DNA of 64,000 nt from JBEKIK01 sp963845975 (GCA_963845975.1 CAWJUD010000001.1:1-64000); one strand, 5' to 3'; counted from the stretch's first letter, positions 44,282 through 56,909 are shown. The notes: generated from the letters alone by a model not told the origin. A program made the numbers and translations.

Positions 44282-44325
44282 CCCCGAAACCCGAAACCGA
44301 ATCCTGAATCCCGAATCTTAAACCC
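44282..44325. repeat. GTTCAGG-type dispersed repeat (inverse)
   Basis: Read on the minus strand it consists of GGGTTTAAGATTCGGGATTC-like units related to the GTTCAGG repeats at 28539, 59997 and 62531. Confidence 0.5.
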
Positions 44326-44333
44326 TTCCCCCC

Positions 44334-47300
44334 ATGCCTCGTCTGCTCCACGCCGCCGTTAGTTTTGCCGTCGTATTGATGGCTTACTTGATATATGCGC
44401 GGGTGGCGGTGCCGCTGATCGAGCCTAGCATCGCGGGACCTTCCGGAACAATCGCCGACGGCAACACATCCGACCCCGGAGATGATCAACGCATCGCACT
44501 ATTGGAAAAGATCTTTCCCCCCGGCACTCTGGATCTGAAAAAAACTAAAGTTCTGGAAAACGATAAGGTCATGCTCCTGCTCGAAAACTACAAAAACTAC
44601 GACGATGGCCGCATAAAATTGGAACCGCCCTTCACTATGGTCTTCCTATGGGACGGCCCGGCCGAGGACGAAGCCCAGCGCCTCCGCCAATCCATCATTC
44701 TCCAAGCCTCGCAAGGCGCAATCCTCAAATTCGAAAAACCCATCAATCTTAGCAGTCTGAAGATAAGCCGGCTGGAAAGCGGATCATTATTGGGCAAGAT
44801 CACTATCAGCAGTCAGGGAAAATCGCCCGGCCCTGAAGACGACTTGCTCATTCACACCAGTGAAGTGCAATTAAACGAAAAAAAGATATGGACAAGCAAC
44901 CCGGTGGAATTCACCTGGGGTAAAAATTCAGGCAGCGGTCGGGACATGCACATCAAACTGCTTGCCGACCCGTCTAAAATCGGCAAGGACCGATACGCAC
45001 CCAATGTTTCCGGAATAGAACTCTTCGAGATGCGGCGCATCGACGGTCTTCATCTCGAATCGGCCCCCTCTGCCTCGGCCGCAGCCTCTCCGACTCCTGT
45101 TCAAACCAAGGGCTTCATATCTCCAGCCGACGTTGGAAATCTGCCCATGGACATCTCTTGCAGCGGCGCATTTACCTTCAACGTGGTTAAACGCGTGGCG
45201 ACTTTTGCCAAAAATGTCCTCGTTTCCAGGGTGAATCCCAACGGCCCTTCCGACCAAATTCAATCCGAATTGCTCTCTATCTATTTCGTCCCCCGCGACG
45301 AGTCCAAGCCCGATTCCGATAATACATCCAACCTTGAGCCCGAGCGGATCGAGGCCCGCGGCTATCCGGTCCTCATCAACGCGCCCATGGAAAACCTTAC
45401 CGGACAGGGCGAGCGATTGGAGTACAACCTTAAAACCAACCTCATCTCTCTCGACGGCAGAACAGAAGTCTTTCTCATCCAGGGACCAAACGAGATCCGC
45501 GCCCGCAGCCTGCAATATCAATCGCTGGGACCCGGCCGCTTGGGCGAAGCGGCGGCTCAAGGTCCCGGCTGGCTGCACGGGCAAATGGATGGCAATCCCG
45601 AAACTCGCATCGAAGTCCGCTGGAACGATAAATTGCATATCGAACCAAAGGATCAGTACCAAAAAATCTCTTTTAGCGGCGGAGCGTTTTTAAACTATCC
45701 CGGCTTCGGAACACTGGGGGCAAAGGAAATCTCCTTCTGGCTTAGGCAAACACCCTCGGGCGGTCCTCCCGGCCAACCCGGCTTGACGCCCGAGTACATC
45801 AAGGCCCAAAACCAGGTAACTATCAACTCATCTCGCTTAACCGCCGCCCTGGAACAACAATTGGAAGTCTGGTTCGAGCAAAATGGCGATCCAAACTCGA
45901 CTTCATCCCCGCCGCCGGCCTCGCCCCCCAATCAAAGACAGGCCCCATCCGCCAGTCAAAACCAAGCCGCACAGGCCCGGCCCGATGCGACTTCACAACA
46001 TTTTAAAATCACCGGCGGAAATCTCCGAGCCCGCATGCAATTGCGCGATCGGCAGATCGAAGACGTCGTGGATATCGAGATCCAAGACGGCGTGCGCCTG
46101 GAAGAATCGCAGACCTCGGCGCCTGATGAATCCCCCGTCTTTATTCAGGGCGATCACCTTCACGGCACAAACCTTTTGTCCCTTAACACCGTGGTCAACG
46201 TCACGGGCCGGCCGGCCCATTGCGAAGCCCAGGGGCTGGTACTGACTGCCTCGAATATTAATTTAAATCGCGGCATTAACCGCCTCTGGATTGAAGGCCC
46301 CGGACACATGGATTATCCCCTTTCCGGCAACACGTTCGGTCAATCGCTCATCCCCGGCCAAACAATGAACTTGTCCGGCACATTGCAGATCAATTGGCAA
46401 AAAGGCATGGATTTCGACGGCCGAAAGGCAAGGTTCGAGGAATCCGTGACCGCCACCACGCCCCAATTCAACCTGCAAACCAAAGTCTTGGAAGCCCAAT
46501 TTAAACGGCCCATGAACTTTTCCGATCCCGGTCTGCAAAATCAAGACCAGAACGAAGTCGAGAAACTCCAATGCTGGGGCGGCGTGTTCCTGGAAAACCA
46601 TTCCCTCGACGACCGGCAGCAACCCATCTCCTACGACCGCATGCAAGTGGCCGACCTGGCGGTCAACCTGCAAAACGGCGCCCTATCGGCAGGCGGACCG
46701 GGATGGCTCAACAGGGTCTTCCTCAATTCCGTTGACCATAAACAAAATCAACCCGGGGCACAATTACTTGGCGGGCCTGCCGCGCCTGCCATTAACAATA
46801 CCCCCCCTAACTCTGACCAACTGAATAATCAGCTTTATTGCCTTCACGTTCGCTTTCAGGAATCGATCACGGGTAGTTTTCAAGGTTTAAGCACCGGCAA
46901 AACCAATCAGGGTGAATTGATTTTCAAAGACCAAATCCGCGCCGCCTATGCGCCCGTCTTCGATTGGTCGGCAATGATCGATCCCGAAAAACAGGAAAAA
47001 TTGGGCCCTAAAGGCATCACATTGCACTGTAATATTCTGAAAGTTAATCAGTTGCCCTTGCCCGTGGGTAAGGGCCAAAGCGTAGAAGTCGAAGCCTCCG
47101 GAAATGCCGTGGTGGAAGGCGGCGATGGCGTTTTCACCGCCCGCGGACAACGCATAATCTATGCCGAGGCCAAAAACCTGCTGATTCTCGAAGGCGACGG
47201 CCGTACATACGCCGAATTGTATAGACAACTTCAACCAGGAGCGCCATATTCCAGGACTACAGCACGGAAATTCCAATATAATCTAAAAACCGGTGCGATA

Positions 47301-47357
47301 ATTATAAACGATGCAGGCACCATGGAAATCAACCCGGGGAAACTGAACTCGTTTTAA
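44334..47357 (+). CDS. Large LptC/OstA-like LPS export protein
   Basis: 1007 aa. N-terminal membrane anchor (LHAAVSFAVVLMAYLIYARV), then long beta-rich soluble parts with OstA/LptA-like motifs (IEARGYPVLINAPMENLTGQ, RLEYNLKTNLISLDG, TEVFLIQGPNEIRARSLQY). It follows kdsC and so fits a periplasmic bridge component for LPS transport. A Pro/Gln/Ala-rich linker lies near residues 515-550. Much larger than proteobacterial LptC or LptA, perhaps a fusion-like planctomycete version; role by family and context. Confidence 0.7.
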   Translation: MPRLLHAAVSFAVVLMAYLIYARVAVPLIEPSIAGPSGTIADGNTSDPGDDQRIALLEKIFPPGTLDLKKTKVLENDKVMLLLENYKNYDDGRIKLEPPFTMVFLWDGPAEDEAQRLRQSIILQASQGAILKFEKPINLSSLKISRLESGSLLGKITISSQGKSPGPEDDLLIHTSEVQLNEKKIWTSNPVEFTWGKNSGSGRDMHIKLLADPSKIGKDRYAPNVSGIELFEMRRIDGLHLESAPSASAAASPTPVQTKGFISPADVGNLPMDISCSGAFTFNVVKRVATFAKNVLVSRVNPNGPSDQIQSELLSIYFVPRDESKPDSDNTSNLEPERIEARGYPVLINAPMENLTGQGERLEYNLKTNLISLDGRTEVFLIQGPNEIRARSLQYQSLGPGRLGEAAAQGPGWLHGQMDGNPETRIEVRWNDKLHIEPKDQYQKISFSGGAFLNYPGFGTLGAKEISFWLRQTPSGGPPGQPGLTPEYIKAQNQVTINSSRLTAALEQQLEVWFEQNGDPNSTSSPPPASPPNQRQAPSASQNQAAQARPDATSQHFKITGGNLRARMQLRDRQIEDVVDIEIQDGVRLEESQTSAPDESPVFIQGDHLHGTNLLSLNTVVNVTGRPAHCEAQGLVLTASNINLNRGINRLWIEGPGHMDYPLSGNTFGQSLIPGQTMNLSGTLQINWQKGMDFDGRKARFEESVTATTPQFNLQTKVLEAQFKRPMNFSDPGLQNQDQNEVEKLQCWGGVFLENHSLDDRQQPISYDRMQVADLAVNLQNGALSAGGPGWLNRVFLNSVDHKQNQPGAQLLGGPAAPAINNTPPNSDQLNNQLYCLHVRFQESITGSFQGLSTGKTNQGELIFKDQIRAAYAPVFDWSAMIDPEKQEKLGPKGITLHCNILKVNQLPLPVGKGQSVEVEASGNAVVEGGDGVFTARGQRIIYAEAKNLLILEGDGRTYAELYRQLQPGAPYSRTTARKFQYNLKTGAIIINDAGTMEINPGKLNSF

Positions 47358-47493
47358 GCCGCCTTTAGTGTATCAATTCGACCTGGGATTTCCCGGCAAA
47401 ATCAATTAAAATAACCGGCCGTGAAAATAAGTCGTTTAGCCCCGGCACTTGTTCCGGAAAAATACATCCAAATACCTTCCAGGATCCTCCCCC

Positions 47494-48024
47494 ATGAAAA
47501 CCTTGCTCACCGAAGAACAACTCAAACGTGGCATCGGTCAATTGGCCGAAAAACTTCAAGCCCATTATCAAGGAAAACCATTGACAATCGTGGGCGTGCT
47601 CATTGGCAGCGTGATCTTATTGGCCGATTTGATCCGATTGCTGAAAACGCCCTTGCGGGTTGAATTGGTCCAAGCACGCAGTTATCGCAACGGCACCCGG
47701 CCCGGTCCCTTGGTGATAAATTCCGACTTGCTTTCCAGCAACATACAGGGCCGCGACGTGCTATTGATCGACGATATCTTCGATACCGGCAATACGCTTT
47801 GGGAACTTATCCCCCAAATCGACGAACTCAATCCAACCAGCATTCGCACCGCAGTGCTGCTGCGCAAAACGGGACAATGCAAACTCGACCTGAAGCCCGA
47901 TTTCATCGGCTTCGACATCCCAAATGAGTTCGTAGTCGGCTACGGCTTGGACTACCTCGACTTATATCGCAATTTGCCCTATGTCGCCATCCTCGAACCC
48001 TCGGAAATGAAGGATAAAAAATGA
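47494..48024 (+). CDS. hpt: Hypoxanthine phosphoribosyltransferase
   Basis: 176 aa from ATG 47494 (MKTLLTEEQLKRGIG). The PRPP-binding motif VLLIDDIFDTGNTL and the early GVLIGSVILLADLIR loop, with the late base-specific region KPDFIGFDIPNEFVVGYGLDY, fit HPRT-type purine salvage enzymes. A frame from 47449 adds 15 residues. The gene overlaps the next by ATGA. Confidence 0.88.
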   Translation: MKTLLTEEQLKRGIGQLAEKLQAHYQGKPLTIVGVLIGSVILLADLIRLLKTPLRVELVQARSYRNGTRPGPLVINSDLLSSNIQGRDVLLIDDIFDTGNTLWELIPQIDELNPTSIRTAVLLRKTGQCKLDLKPDFIGFDIPNEFVVGYGLDYLDLYRNLPYVAILEPSEMKDKK

Positions 48025-49235
48025 AACCTCGCATCCTTCACATCCTTACTACGCTCCAAAATTCAAGCGCGGGAAAACAACTTCGTCTTCTGACACAAGG
48101 ACTGCCTCGCGACCGTTTTGATCTCCAGATTTGCCTGCTCGACGGCATTGCTCGGTGCCATGGCCACGCCGGGTGCCATGGCCACGCTTACGTGGCCATG
48201 TCGCGTGCCACTGGCATCTTGCCAGTGTCGGGCGGCACTGGCGTCTTGCTGGCGCCAGGCGCCGATCTCGGCTCACCTGTGCTCTCTTCAACCTCAGTCC
48301 CAGTCACCGTTATCTCAAAGCGCTGGAAATATGATCCCCGAAGCCTTTGGGAACTAAAACGCCTTATCGATCGGTTCCAGCCCGATCTGATCCATGCCTG
48401 GACGTCCAATGCTAATGCGTATGCCATGGCCGCGGCTAAGGCAACGGGTGTAAAGCGGATCGTAGCCGGCTATGGTTGTGTCGATCCCTTTAAAAGCGGC
48501 CCCCGACTGGCGATCGACCGTTACATCGGCAAGCATTGCGTACGACTGATCGCTAACAGCACCGGAGTACGCGACTTCTATATGCGGAAAGGTCTGCCGG
48601 CCGAAAAATTTCACATTATCCCCGGCGGCGTGGAACCCTCGCGGCCAACAACAACCACCAGGCGGCAATTGCTGGCCGAGTTGGGTCTGCCCGAAAACAG
48701 CCGGCTGATCGGCCTGATAGGCGGGCTTTTATTGCGAAATCGGGTGAAGGACGCTATATGGGCCGCAGACCTGCTGAAAGTCATTCGCAAGGACGTGCAT
48801 CTGCTCATAATCGGCGATGGCCCGCACCGTGAACTACTCCGTCGCTTCCGCGATCAGGTCCGCATCGCCGACTTTGTACATTTCCTCGGCCTGCGCGGCG
48901 ATCTCGCCCGGCTTATGCCGCACTTCGACCTACTCTGGTCGACCAGTCCTTATGAAGACCAGTCCGGCGCCATTCTTGAAGCCATGGCCGCCGGCGTTCC
49001 GCTAGTTGCCTGCGACATCCCCGGCACGCGCGATCTTGTACTTCATCAACAAACCGGCTTTCTCGTGCCCATAGGCGACCGTGCCGGATTTGCCCGACAT
49101 GCCCATCAACTCTTCGAAGATCCCGCCTTTTCTTCCCGCCTAGGCCAAGCTGCTTATGAGCGTGCCCGGTGCGAATTCTCTCCCGTCAAGATGATTTCCA
49201 GCTACGCAGAAATGTACCGGCAGATTTTCAAATAA
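48021..49235 (+). CDS. GT4-type glycosyltransferase with in-frame repeat insertion
   Basis: 404 aa. GT-B fold: PDLIHAWTSNANAYA, RLIANSTGVRDFYMRKGLPAE, IIPGGVEPS, LIIGDGPHRE, DLLWSTSPYEDQSGAILEAM (with E-x7-E-type donor-site acidic residues). Probably works on cell-surface polysaccharide. Residues about 45-85 (ARCHGHAGCHGHAYVAMSRATG and following) are the translation of an inserted palindromic repeat (48154-48260), keeping the frame. Overlaps hpt by four bases. Confidence 0.85.
   Translation: MKPRILHILTTLQNSSAGKQLRLLTQGLPRDRFDLQICLLDGIARCHGHAGCHGHAYVAMSRATGILPVSGGTGVLLAPGADLGSPVLSSTSVPVTVISKRWKYDPRSLWELKRLIDRFQPDLIHAWTSNANAYAMAAAKATGVKRIVAGYGCVDPFKSGPRLAIDRYIGKHCVRLIANSTGVRDFYMRKGLPAEKFHIIPGGVEPSRPTTTTRRQLLAELGLPENSRLIGLIGGLLLRNRVKDAIWAADLLKVIRKDVHLLIIGDGPHRELLRRFRDQVRIADFVHFLGLRGDLARLMPHFDLLWSTSPYEDQSGAILEAMAAGVPLVACDIPGTRDLVLHQQTGFLVPIGDRAGFARHAHQLFEDPAFSSRLGQAAYERARCEFSPVKMISSYAEMYRQIFK
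48154..48260. repeat. Palindromic repeat inside a gene
   Basis: Direct repeat GGTGCCATGGCCACGC (48154-48169 and 48172-48187), inverted CATGGCCACG/CGTGGCCATG (48177-48186, 48191-48200) and hairpin CACTGGCA/TGCCAGTG (48209-48216, 48220-48227). It is translated as CHGHA...ATGILPV-like peptide, a trait of planctomycete dispersed repeats. Confidence 0.75.
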
Positions 49236-49611
49236 TTGGAACTGGAATACGGGTTATTGCCAAAAAAACCGCTTGCGGTTTCGCAATGCGCCGGAACCAA
49301 GTTGGCTGAACCCCAATTTAAATGAAATTTAGCTGTAAAATTTATTAAAAATATGTATAATTCATCCACTATGCGATTAAATAATGTAAAAATAGGAAAA
49401 ATAAATATATAAGTTGCCGATGTAAATATAGATAATATGCGTTGTTGGGAATATATGTAACATTTATAGCGATTTGCTCAATCCTATTGATCCTGTTGAC
49501 TTTATCGATTGTCAAAGCAATTCGGCCAGGTTTATTACCTACGGACAAAACTTTAAATTGACAGGTAAAATCATTATTATTGCATCGCCAACTTTGCTTC
49601 TGGACCCAGCT
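49236..49611. other. Intergenic, no gene supported
   Basis: About 376 AT-rich bases before glgC. A small hairpin AAACCGC/GCGGTTT near 49270 lies just after the glycosyltransferase stop; the remainder must hold the glgC promoter. The plus-strand frame extending glgC upstream is AT-rich and not protein-like. Confidence 0.4.
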
Positions 49612-50889
49612 ATGAAACAGCAATTCCTCATGAAGGACGTGTTGGCGGTTATTTTAGCCGGAGGAAAAGGGTCCCGGTTGGAACCGCTAACCCGCGATCG
49701 GGCGAAACCCGCTGTGCCTTTCGGCGGAGCTTACCGCATCATCGATTTCTCATTGTCCAACTGTCTAAACAGCGGAATTCGCAAAATTCTCTTGCTCACA
49801 CAGTACAAGGCCATGAGCCTGGACCGCCATATCAACCTTGGCTGGCAGTCCTATTTATGCCGGGAATTGGGCGAATTCATCGACGTCGTGCCCCCGCAGC
49901 AACGCATCGACGAACATTGGTACCAGGGAACCGCCGACGCCGTGTATCAAAACATCTACACCATCGAAAAAGAACGGCCCAAGTTCATCATCATCCTGGC
50001 CGGCGACCATATTTATAAAATGAATTATGCCCGGCTGATCGATTTTCACGCGCAAAACAAGGCCGATGTCACCGTCGGCACGCTCCGGGTGCCAATCGCC
50101 TCGGCCGCCACGCAGTTCGGCGTGGTGCAAATCGATTCCGACAGCCACGTAAACGGTTTCGAGGAAAAACCCAAGACGCCCAAATCCATTCCTGGCGAGC
50201 CCGAATACGCCATGGCATCGATGGGCATCTACGTCTTCACCGCCCGGTTCCTGTTCGAACAACTCTGCCTCGACGCCACGCGCCATTCCAGCCACCACGA
50301 TTTCGGCCGCGACATCATCCCCTCGATCATCCAAAACCACCGCGCCTTTGCCTATCCTTTCATGGACGAAAACCGAAAAACCGAGGCCTATTGGCGCGAC
50401 GTGGGCACTTTGGACGCCTACTACGACGCCAACATGGACCTGGTCTCGGTCGATCCCCAATTGAACATGTATGATAGCGATTGGCCGGTGCGGACCTACC
50501 AGCCCAACCTGCCCCCGCCCAAATTCGTATTCGCCGAAAAAGGCCCGGCCGGCCGTTGCGGCGAAGCACGCGACAGCCTGGTCTGTCAGGGTTCGATCAT
50601 TTCCGGCGGGCAGGTCGAACGCTCCATCGTCGGCTTCGACTCGCGCATTAACAGCTACTCCCGGGTGGAAGATTCCATCCTTTTCGAAGGCGTGGATGTG
50701 GGCCGATACGCCAAAATCCGCCGCGCGATCATCGACAAGGGCGTGCACATCCCGCCCCATGCCGAAATCGGCTACGACGTGGAACTGGATATCGCTCGCG
50801 GTTTTATCGTCACCGAAAAAGGCGTGACCGTCATCGCCAAAACCCACGGCATGGAGCAATTCCTCGAACGCGGCAAAATCCGCCAGTAA
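49612..50889 (+). CDS. glgC: Glucose-1-phosphate adenylyltransferase
   Basis: 425 aa from ATG 49612; ATG 49630 is equally possible. Nucleotidyl-transferase signature LAGGKGSRLEPLTRDRAKPA, then GGAYRIIDFSLSNCLNSG, GTADAVYQN, GDHIYKM, and a left-handed beta-helix C-terminus with an ERSIVGFDSRINSYSRVEDS pattern. Makes ADP-glucose for glycogen synthesis. Intact and full length. The upstream longer frame is excluded because it is AT-rich junk. Confidence 0.95.
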   Translation: MKQQFLMKDVLAVILAGGKGSRLEPLTRDRAKPAVPFGGAYRIIDFSLSNCLNSGIRKILLLTQYKAMSLDRHINLGWQSYLCRELGEFIDVVPPQQRIDEHWYQGTADAVYQNIYTIEKERPKFIIILAGDHIYKMNYARLIDFHAQNKADVTVGTLRVPIASAATQFGVVQIDSDSHVNGFEEKPKTPKSIPGEPEYAMASMGIYVFTARFLFEQLCLDATRHSSHHDFGRDIIPSIIQNHRAFAYPFMDENRKTEAYWRDVGTLDAYYDANMDLVSVDPQLNMYDSDWPVRTYQPNLPPPKFVFAEKGPAGRCGEARDSLVCQGSIISGGQVERSIVGFDSRINSYSRVEDSILFEGVDVGRYAKIRRAIIDKGVHIPPHAEIGYDVELDIARGFIVTEKGVTVIAKTHGMEQFLERGKIRQ

Positions 50890-50936
50890 TGCCGACTTTT
50901 TTCTGTTCTCTAGCCCTTAATCTCCAGCCCCTAAAT

Positions 50937-50974
50937 AAAAAATGCCCCCGGAAAGCGTATGTCCCAGGGGGGCA
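50937..50974 (-). terminator. Terminator of the candidate sRNA
   Basis: 7-bp arms TGCCCCC (50943-50949) / GGGGGCA (50968-50974). On the minus strand a run of six T (complement of AAAAAA 50937-50942) follows. Ends the transcript before the 3' end of the convergent glgC. Confidence 0.75.
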
Positions 50975-51220
50975 AAGGACTCGGCTTCTTCCGGGAGCGA
51001 TTGGACGCTCCACAATCGCGGCGGCAAGCGCCGCGTTGGGTGCACCGAAATGTATCCGAAGCAGGCCGCGAACTTCCATGTAGGCGGCCATAAGCTTCGC
51101 GGTCCGCAGGCATCCCGTCGTCGCGGAATTCCCAGATGCGGACCCATCCACAGTGGATCAAATATTCTCTAACCAATCACGTTCTATCGCCGCGTAAAGC
51201 GGCGATAATGATTCCTTGAG
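50937..51220 (-). ncRNA. Candidate small non-coding RNA (class unknown)
   Basis: Minus-strand transcript of about 280 nt. It starts after a good promoter (51227-51255) and ends in a terminator (50937-50974). Stems visible in the transcript include ATCGCCGC/GCGGCGAT near the 5' end, GGTCCGCA/TGCGGACC, and CCGCGAA/TTCGCGG. No long reading frame with a ribosome site. It does not look like tmRNA, RNase P or a clear SRP RNA; a 6S-like or novel RNA is possible. Confidence 0.5.
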
Positions 51221-51226
51221 GCGGCG

Positions 51227-51255
51227 AGAATAGGACATTTGCCAAATCCCGTCAA
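51227..51255 (-). promoter_or_regulatory. Sigma70-type promoter of the candidate sRNA
   Basis: Minus strand: -35 TTGACG (51250-51255), 17-base spacer, -10 TATTCT (51227-51232). Start of transcription expected near 51220. The spacer and hexamers are close to consensus (5/6 and 4/6). Confidence 0.65.
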
Positions 51256-51378
51256 GGCCGATTTTTTTTGCTCCGTAAACCCTTACAAGTCATGCTAAAA
51301 CCGATGCTAGCACCGCTTGTTATTCCACATCGTTTTGACCTATAATTGGAGTATAAACAACTCTAAAACGTGATATCC

Positions 51379-51678
51379 ATGGTTCATCTGCAAATTCCCA
51401 AAGAATCTTTGGCAACCTTCTGTCGACAGAACCATATCCGGCGATTGTCATTCTATGGCTCGGTGTTGCGCGATGATTTTCGGCCCGAAAGTGATATAGA
51501 CGTACTGGTTCTTTTCGAGCCCGGATATGTGGTAGGGTTGCGGATTATCGAAATGGAGCAGCAACTAACCGCGATGTTCGGCGGGCGCAAGGCGGATATT
51601 GTAAATGAATAATATTTAAATCCGCGACTGCGAAAATACATTATTGATAGCGCCGAGGTCCAATATGCCGAAGGATGA
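51379..51678 (+). pseudogene. MNT-type nucleotidyltransferase antitoxin with in-frame stop
   Basis: Motif GSVLRDDFRPESDIDVLVLF is the MNT nucleotidyltransferase signature GS...R.DF..SDIDVLV. At 51610-51612 a TAA interrupts; readthrough continues VNE-stop-YLNPRLRKYIIDSAEVQYAEG, the expected C-terminus (IVNEKYLNPRLRK in the family). The gene is thus nonsense-mutated, possibly a single substitution. A truncated HEPN partner follows. Confidence 0.6.
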
Positions 51679-51820
51679 TCTTCTTTACTTGGGCCACATG
51701 CTCGATTTAACTGAAAAGATCCTTGACAAGGTTAAGGGAGTCAGCCGCGATCGGTACGATGCGGATGAAAACCTGCGATTGGCTTTAGCTCATCTAGTTA
51801 ATCCCGAAGGGCCGCGCTGA
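51665..51820 (+). pseudogene. Truncated HEPN (DUF86) toxin
   Basis: 51-aa frame MPKDDLLYLGHMLDLTEKIL, then SRDRYDADENLRLALAHLV. This is the N-terminal part of DUF86/HEPN toxins (DDLLYLGHMLD...YDADENLRLALTHL). The remaining half with the RxxxxH-type catalytic motif is missing; the frame stops at TGA after NPEGPR. With the broken MNT gene it forms a decayed toxin-antitoxin pair. Confidence 0.6.
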
Positions 51821-51864
51821 CCGATGGAACGAGGCGCCCACGCCGTGAAAGGTAAGGAGGATCT

Positions 51865-52920
51865 ATGTTAACGAGAAGCCAGAAGGTGATGTTCTCTTTG
51901 TGCAATCTGGTACTGTTGCCATTGGCATCTTGTTGTCTTATGGCTGCTTACCCCAGCCGGGCCATGGGAAATACGCCCGAGGAGTTTGCACGGTTGTCGG
52001 AGGACCAACAAAAGACGGCGCTGCTTGAAGGGGTTCAAAGGATACGGCAGAAGTGCGCCAACATCTCGCTAAAGACCACTAGCCGCGTGCAAAAGGTAGA
52101 CGTTGATCCTGCGACCATGAAAGTTGGCAAGATTTTGGAGGATTTTGGAAAGTGCGTATATGAATTGCGAAGGATCGATAGTTCATACCAGATCACGCTG
52201 GCTCGCTACCGCCCTGGGATCAACGGGCCGACAGTCCAGTGTGTCGACCACTACAATGCGGAGTCCGGTGTCAATCGGGGAATCGCGATCCAGAGACTCG
52301 CCAATGGAAGAGATCAGGAGCATGGATTAATTTCCACGCAGCATACTCGAAGTTCCATTGAATGCTGCTATGCTTCGTATCTAGGAGGTCTGTGGTTGTC
52401 GGGGTCGCAGCCGAATGATTTTTTCGGCTTCTTGCTGAAATACAAAAGTAATATACGGATCCGCGGGATCGACCAACAAAACGGGCTAGTCGAAGCGGAT
52501 TTCACTTTCACCCCCGAAAAACACTTTAGAAGAACCGGCTCTTGCAGAATGTGGTTTGACCTCAACAAGGATTGGATGTTTACTCGAAGGGTGTACGAGG
52601 CGCAGGATCCAGAAGATTCCAGTTACAAGAACTACCAACGTCTTGAGGTGAATGAGTCCAAGTTGTTCGATGGCATCTGGATGCCCACGCGGTTTTCCGA
52701 TGTGACATTGGCATCCGGACGCGATCTGGCGACACCCGTTGGCAATCTTTGGGAAACCACGGCGGAAGACATCAAGTTCGGAAAGGTGAAGAAGGAAGAC
52801 CTCGAGGTGGTTTTTCCACCAGGCGCCTTGGTACGCGATGAAATCACCGGCGACCGATGGGGCGTGGGCAAGTCGGGGGAGAAGATTCCGTACAATGATA
52901 ACGTTGGTGGAGGAAAATAA
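51865..52920 (+). CDS. Secreted hypothetical protein
   Basis: 351 aa. Signal peptide (MFSLCNLVLLPLASCCLMAAYP) with cleavage near SRAMG. The rest has alternating beta/alpha (VYELRRIDSSYQITLARYRP, SFTPEKHFRRTGSCRMWFDL) and late EVNESKLFDGIWMPTRF, similar to outer-membrane lipoprotein-sorting or beta-barrel-associated domains of Planctomycetes. GGAGG precedes the ATG. Function unknown. Confidence 0.6.
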   Translation: MLTRSQKVMFSLCNLVLLPLASCCLMAAYPSRAMGNTPEEFARLSEDQQKTALLEGVQRIRQKCANISLKTTSRVQKVDVDPATMKVGKILEDFGKCVYELRRIDSSYQITLARYRPGINGPTVQCVDHYNAESGVNRGIAIQRLANGRDQEHGLISTQHTRSSIECCYASYLGGLWLSGSQPNDFFGFLLKYKSNIRIRGIDQQNGLVEADFTFTPEKHFRRTGSCRMWFDLNKDWMFTRRVYEAQDPEDSSYKNYQRLEVNESKLFDGIWMPTRFSDVTLASGRDLATPVGNLWETTAEDIKFGKVKKEDLEVVFPPGALVRDEITGDRWGVGKSGEKIPYNDNVGGGK

Positions 52921-53069
52921 GGAAAATAAGGTGACAGCCACCAGGGAGGGGACACAATACTTAATTTCTGCTTTTTCTTGTTCGCGGCTTGCGTTGTTTT
53001 GGCTTCTGGCCGAGTTTTTGCCGTTTCAAAACGCGGCCAACAAGGCTCAATTGTCATTATCTCTATTCT

Positions 53070-56336
<3,267 letters not shown>

Positions 56337-56909
56337 GTGTGATCAATCCTTTGATTTATTGACGTTTGCATAAAAATGATCTAGGCCGGCCGACAGGAGG
56401 CCGGTATTTTAGGTGAAAAATCTAGCATTACCCGTCATTTTCAATGCAAATATCAAAATTATCCTGAGAATAGCGAGGAATTTCGCCTTTACCCCAAAAG
56501 GGTTAAAGCGATGCCTAAAATTTCCTAATGATACCATGACAAAACACCACTGTTCAAGGGGCCGGAGATATATGACAGGGATTAAAGTCGGGGATTGAAA
56601 GACCTGGACGCTCGCCGGCCATTCGTTCCCGCACAACCCCCGGCATTCGATAGACATAGGGCCAATACACACGATGCACAGGATGAAGGGTAAGTCTCAA
56701 ACCCCGTAACAAAATAAACAATCCAAATCAGGAGGCCGGACATTCTTGTCCGGCTCGATCAGTAGGCCAGGCATTCTTGTCTGGCCCAAAAAAGACAGGC
56801 AAGTATGACTGTAATCCCAGTCTCAAACTACTTTATTTAGTCTTGTAAAGTTCATAATATATGGTAAATTCATAATTGCCCTTATTATCGCAATTTTATA
56901 GGTGTTGAT
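56337..56909. other. Intergenic with palindromes, no gene supported
   Basis: About 573 bases between divergent genes. Holds two palindromes (56735-56786) and probable promoters. A minus-strand frame at 56409-56672 shows no conserved motif. Confidence 0.4.
56735..56786. repeat. Two tandem palindromes
   Basis: GCCGGACA (56735-56742) TTCT TGTCCGGC (56747-56754) and a second related hairpin GGCCAGGCA/TGTCTGGCC (56765-56786). Direct relatives with similar TTCT loops; another REP-like family. Confidence 0.6.

Noticed and set aside
50831..51151. Minus-strand frame of 106 codons
   Set aside because: Overlaps glgC and the small RNA candidate; hairpin content and promoter favour a non-coding RNA.
52910..52960. 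Sequence GGTGACAGCCACC with flanking repeats after the 51865 gene
   Set aside because: Looks repeat-like but only one copy is visible in the window, so no mobile element can be claimed.
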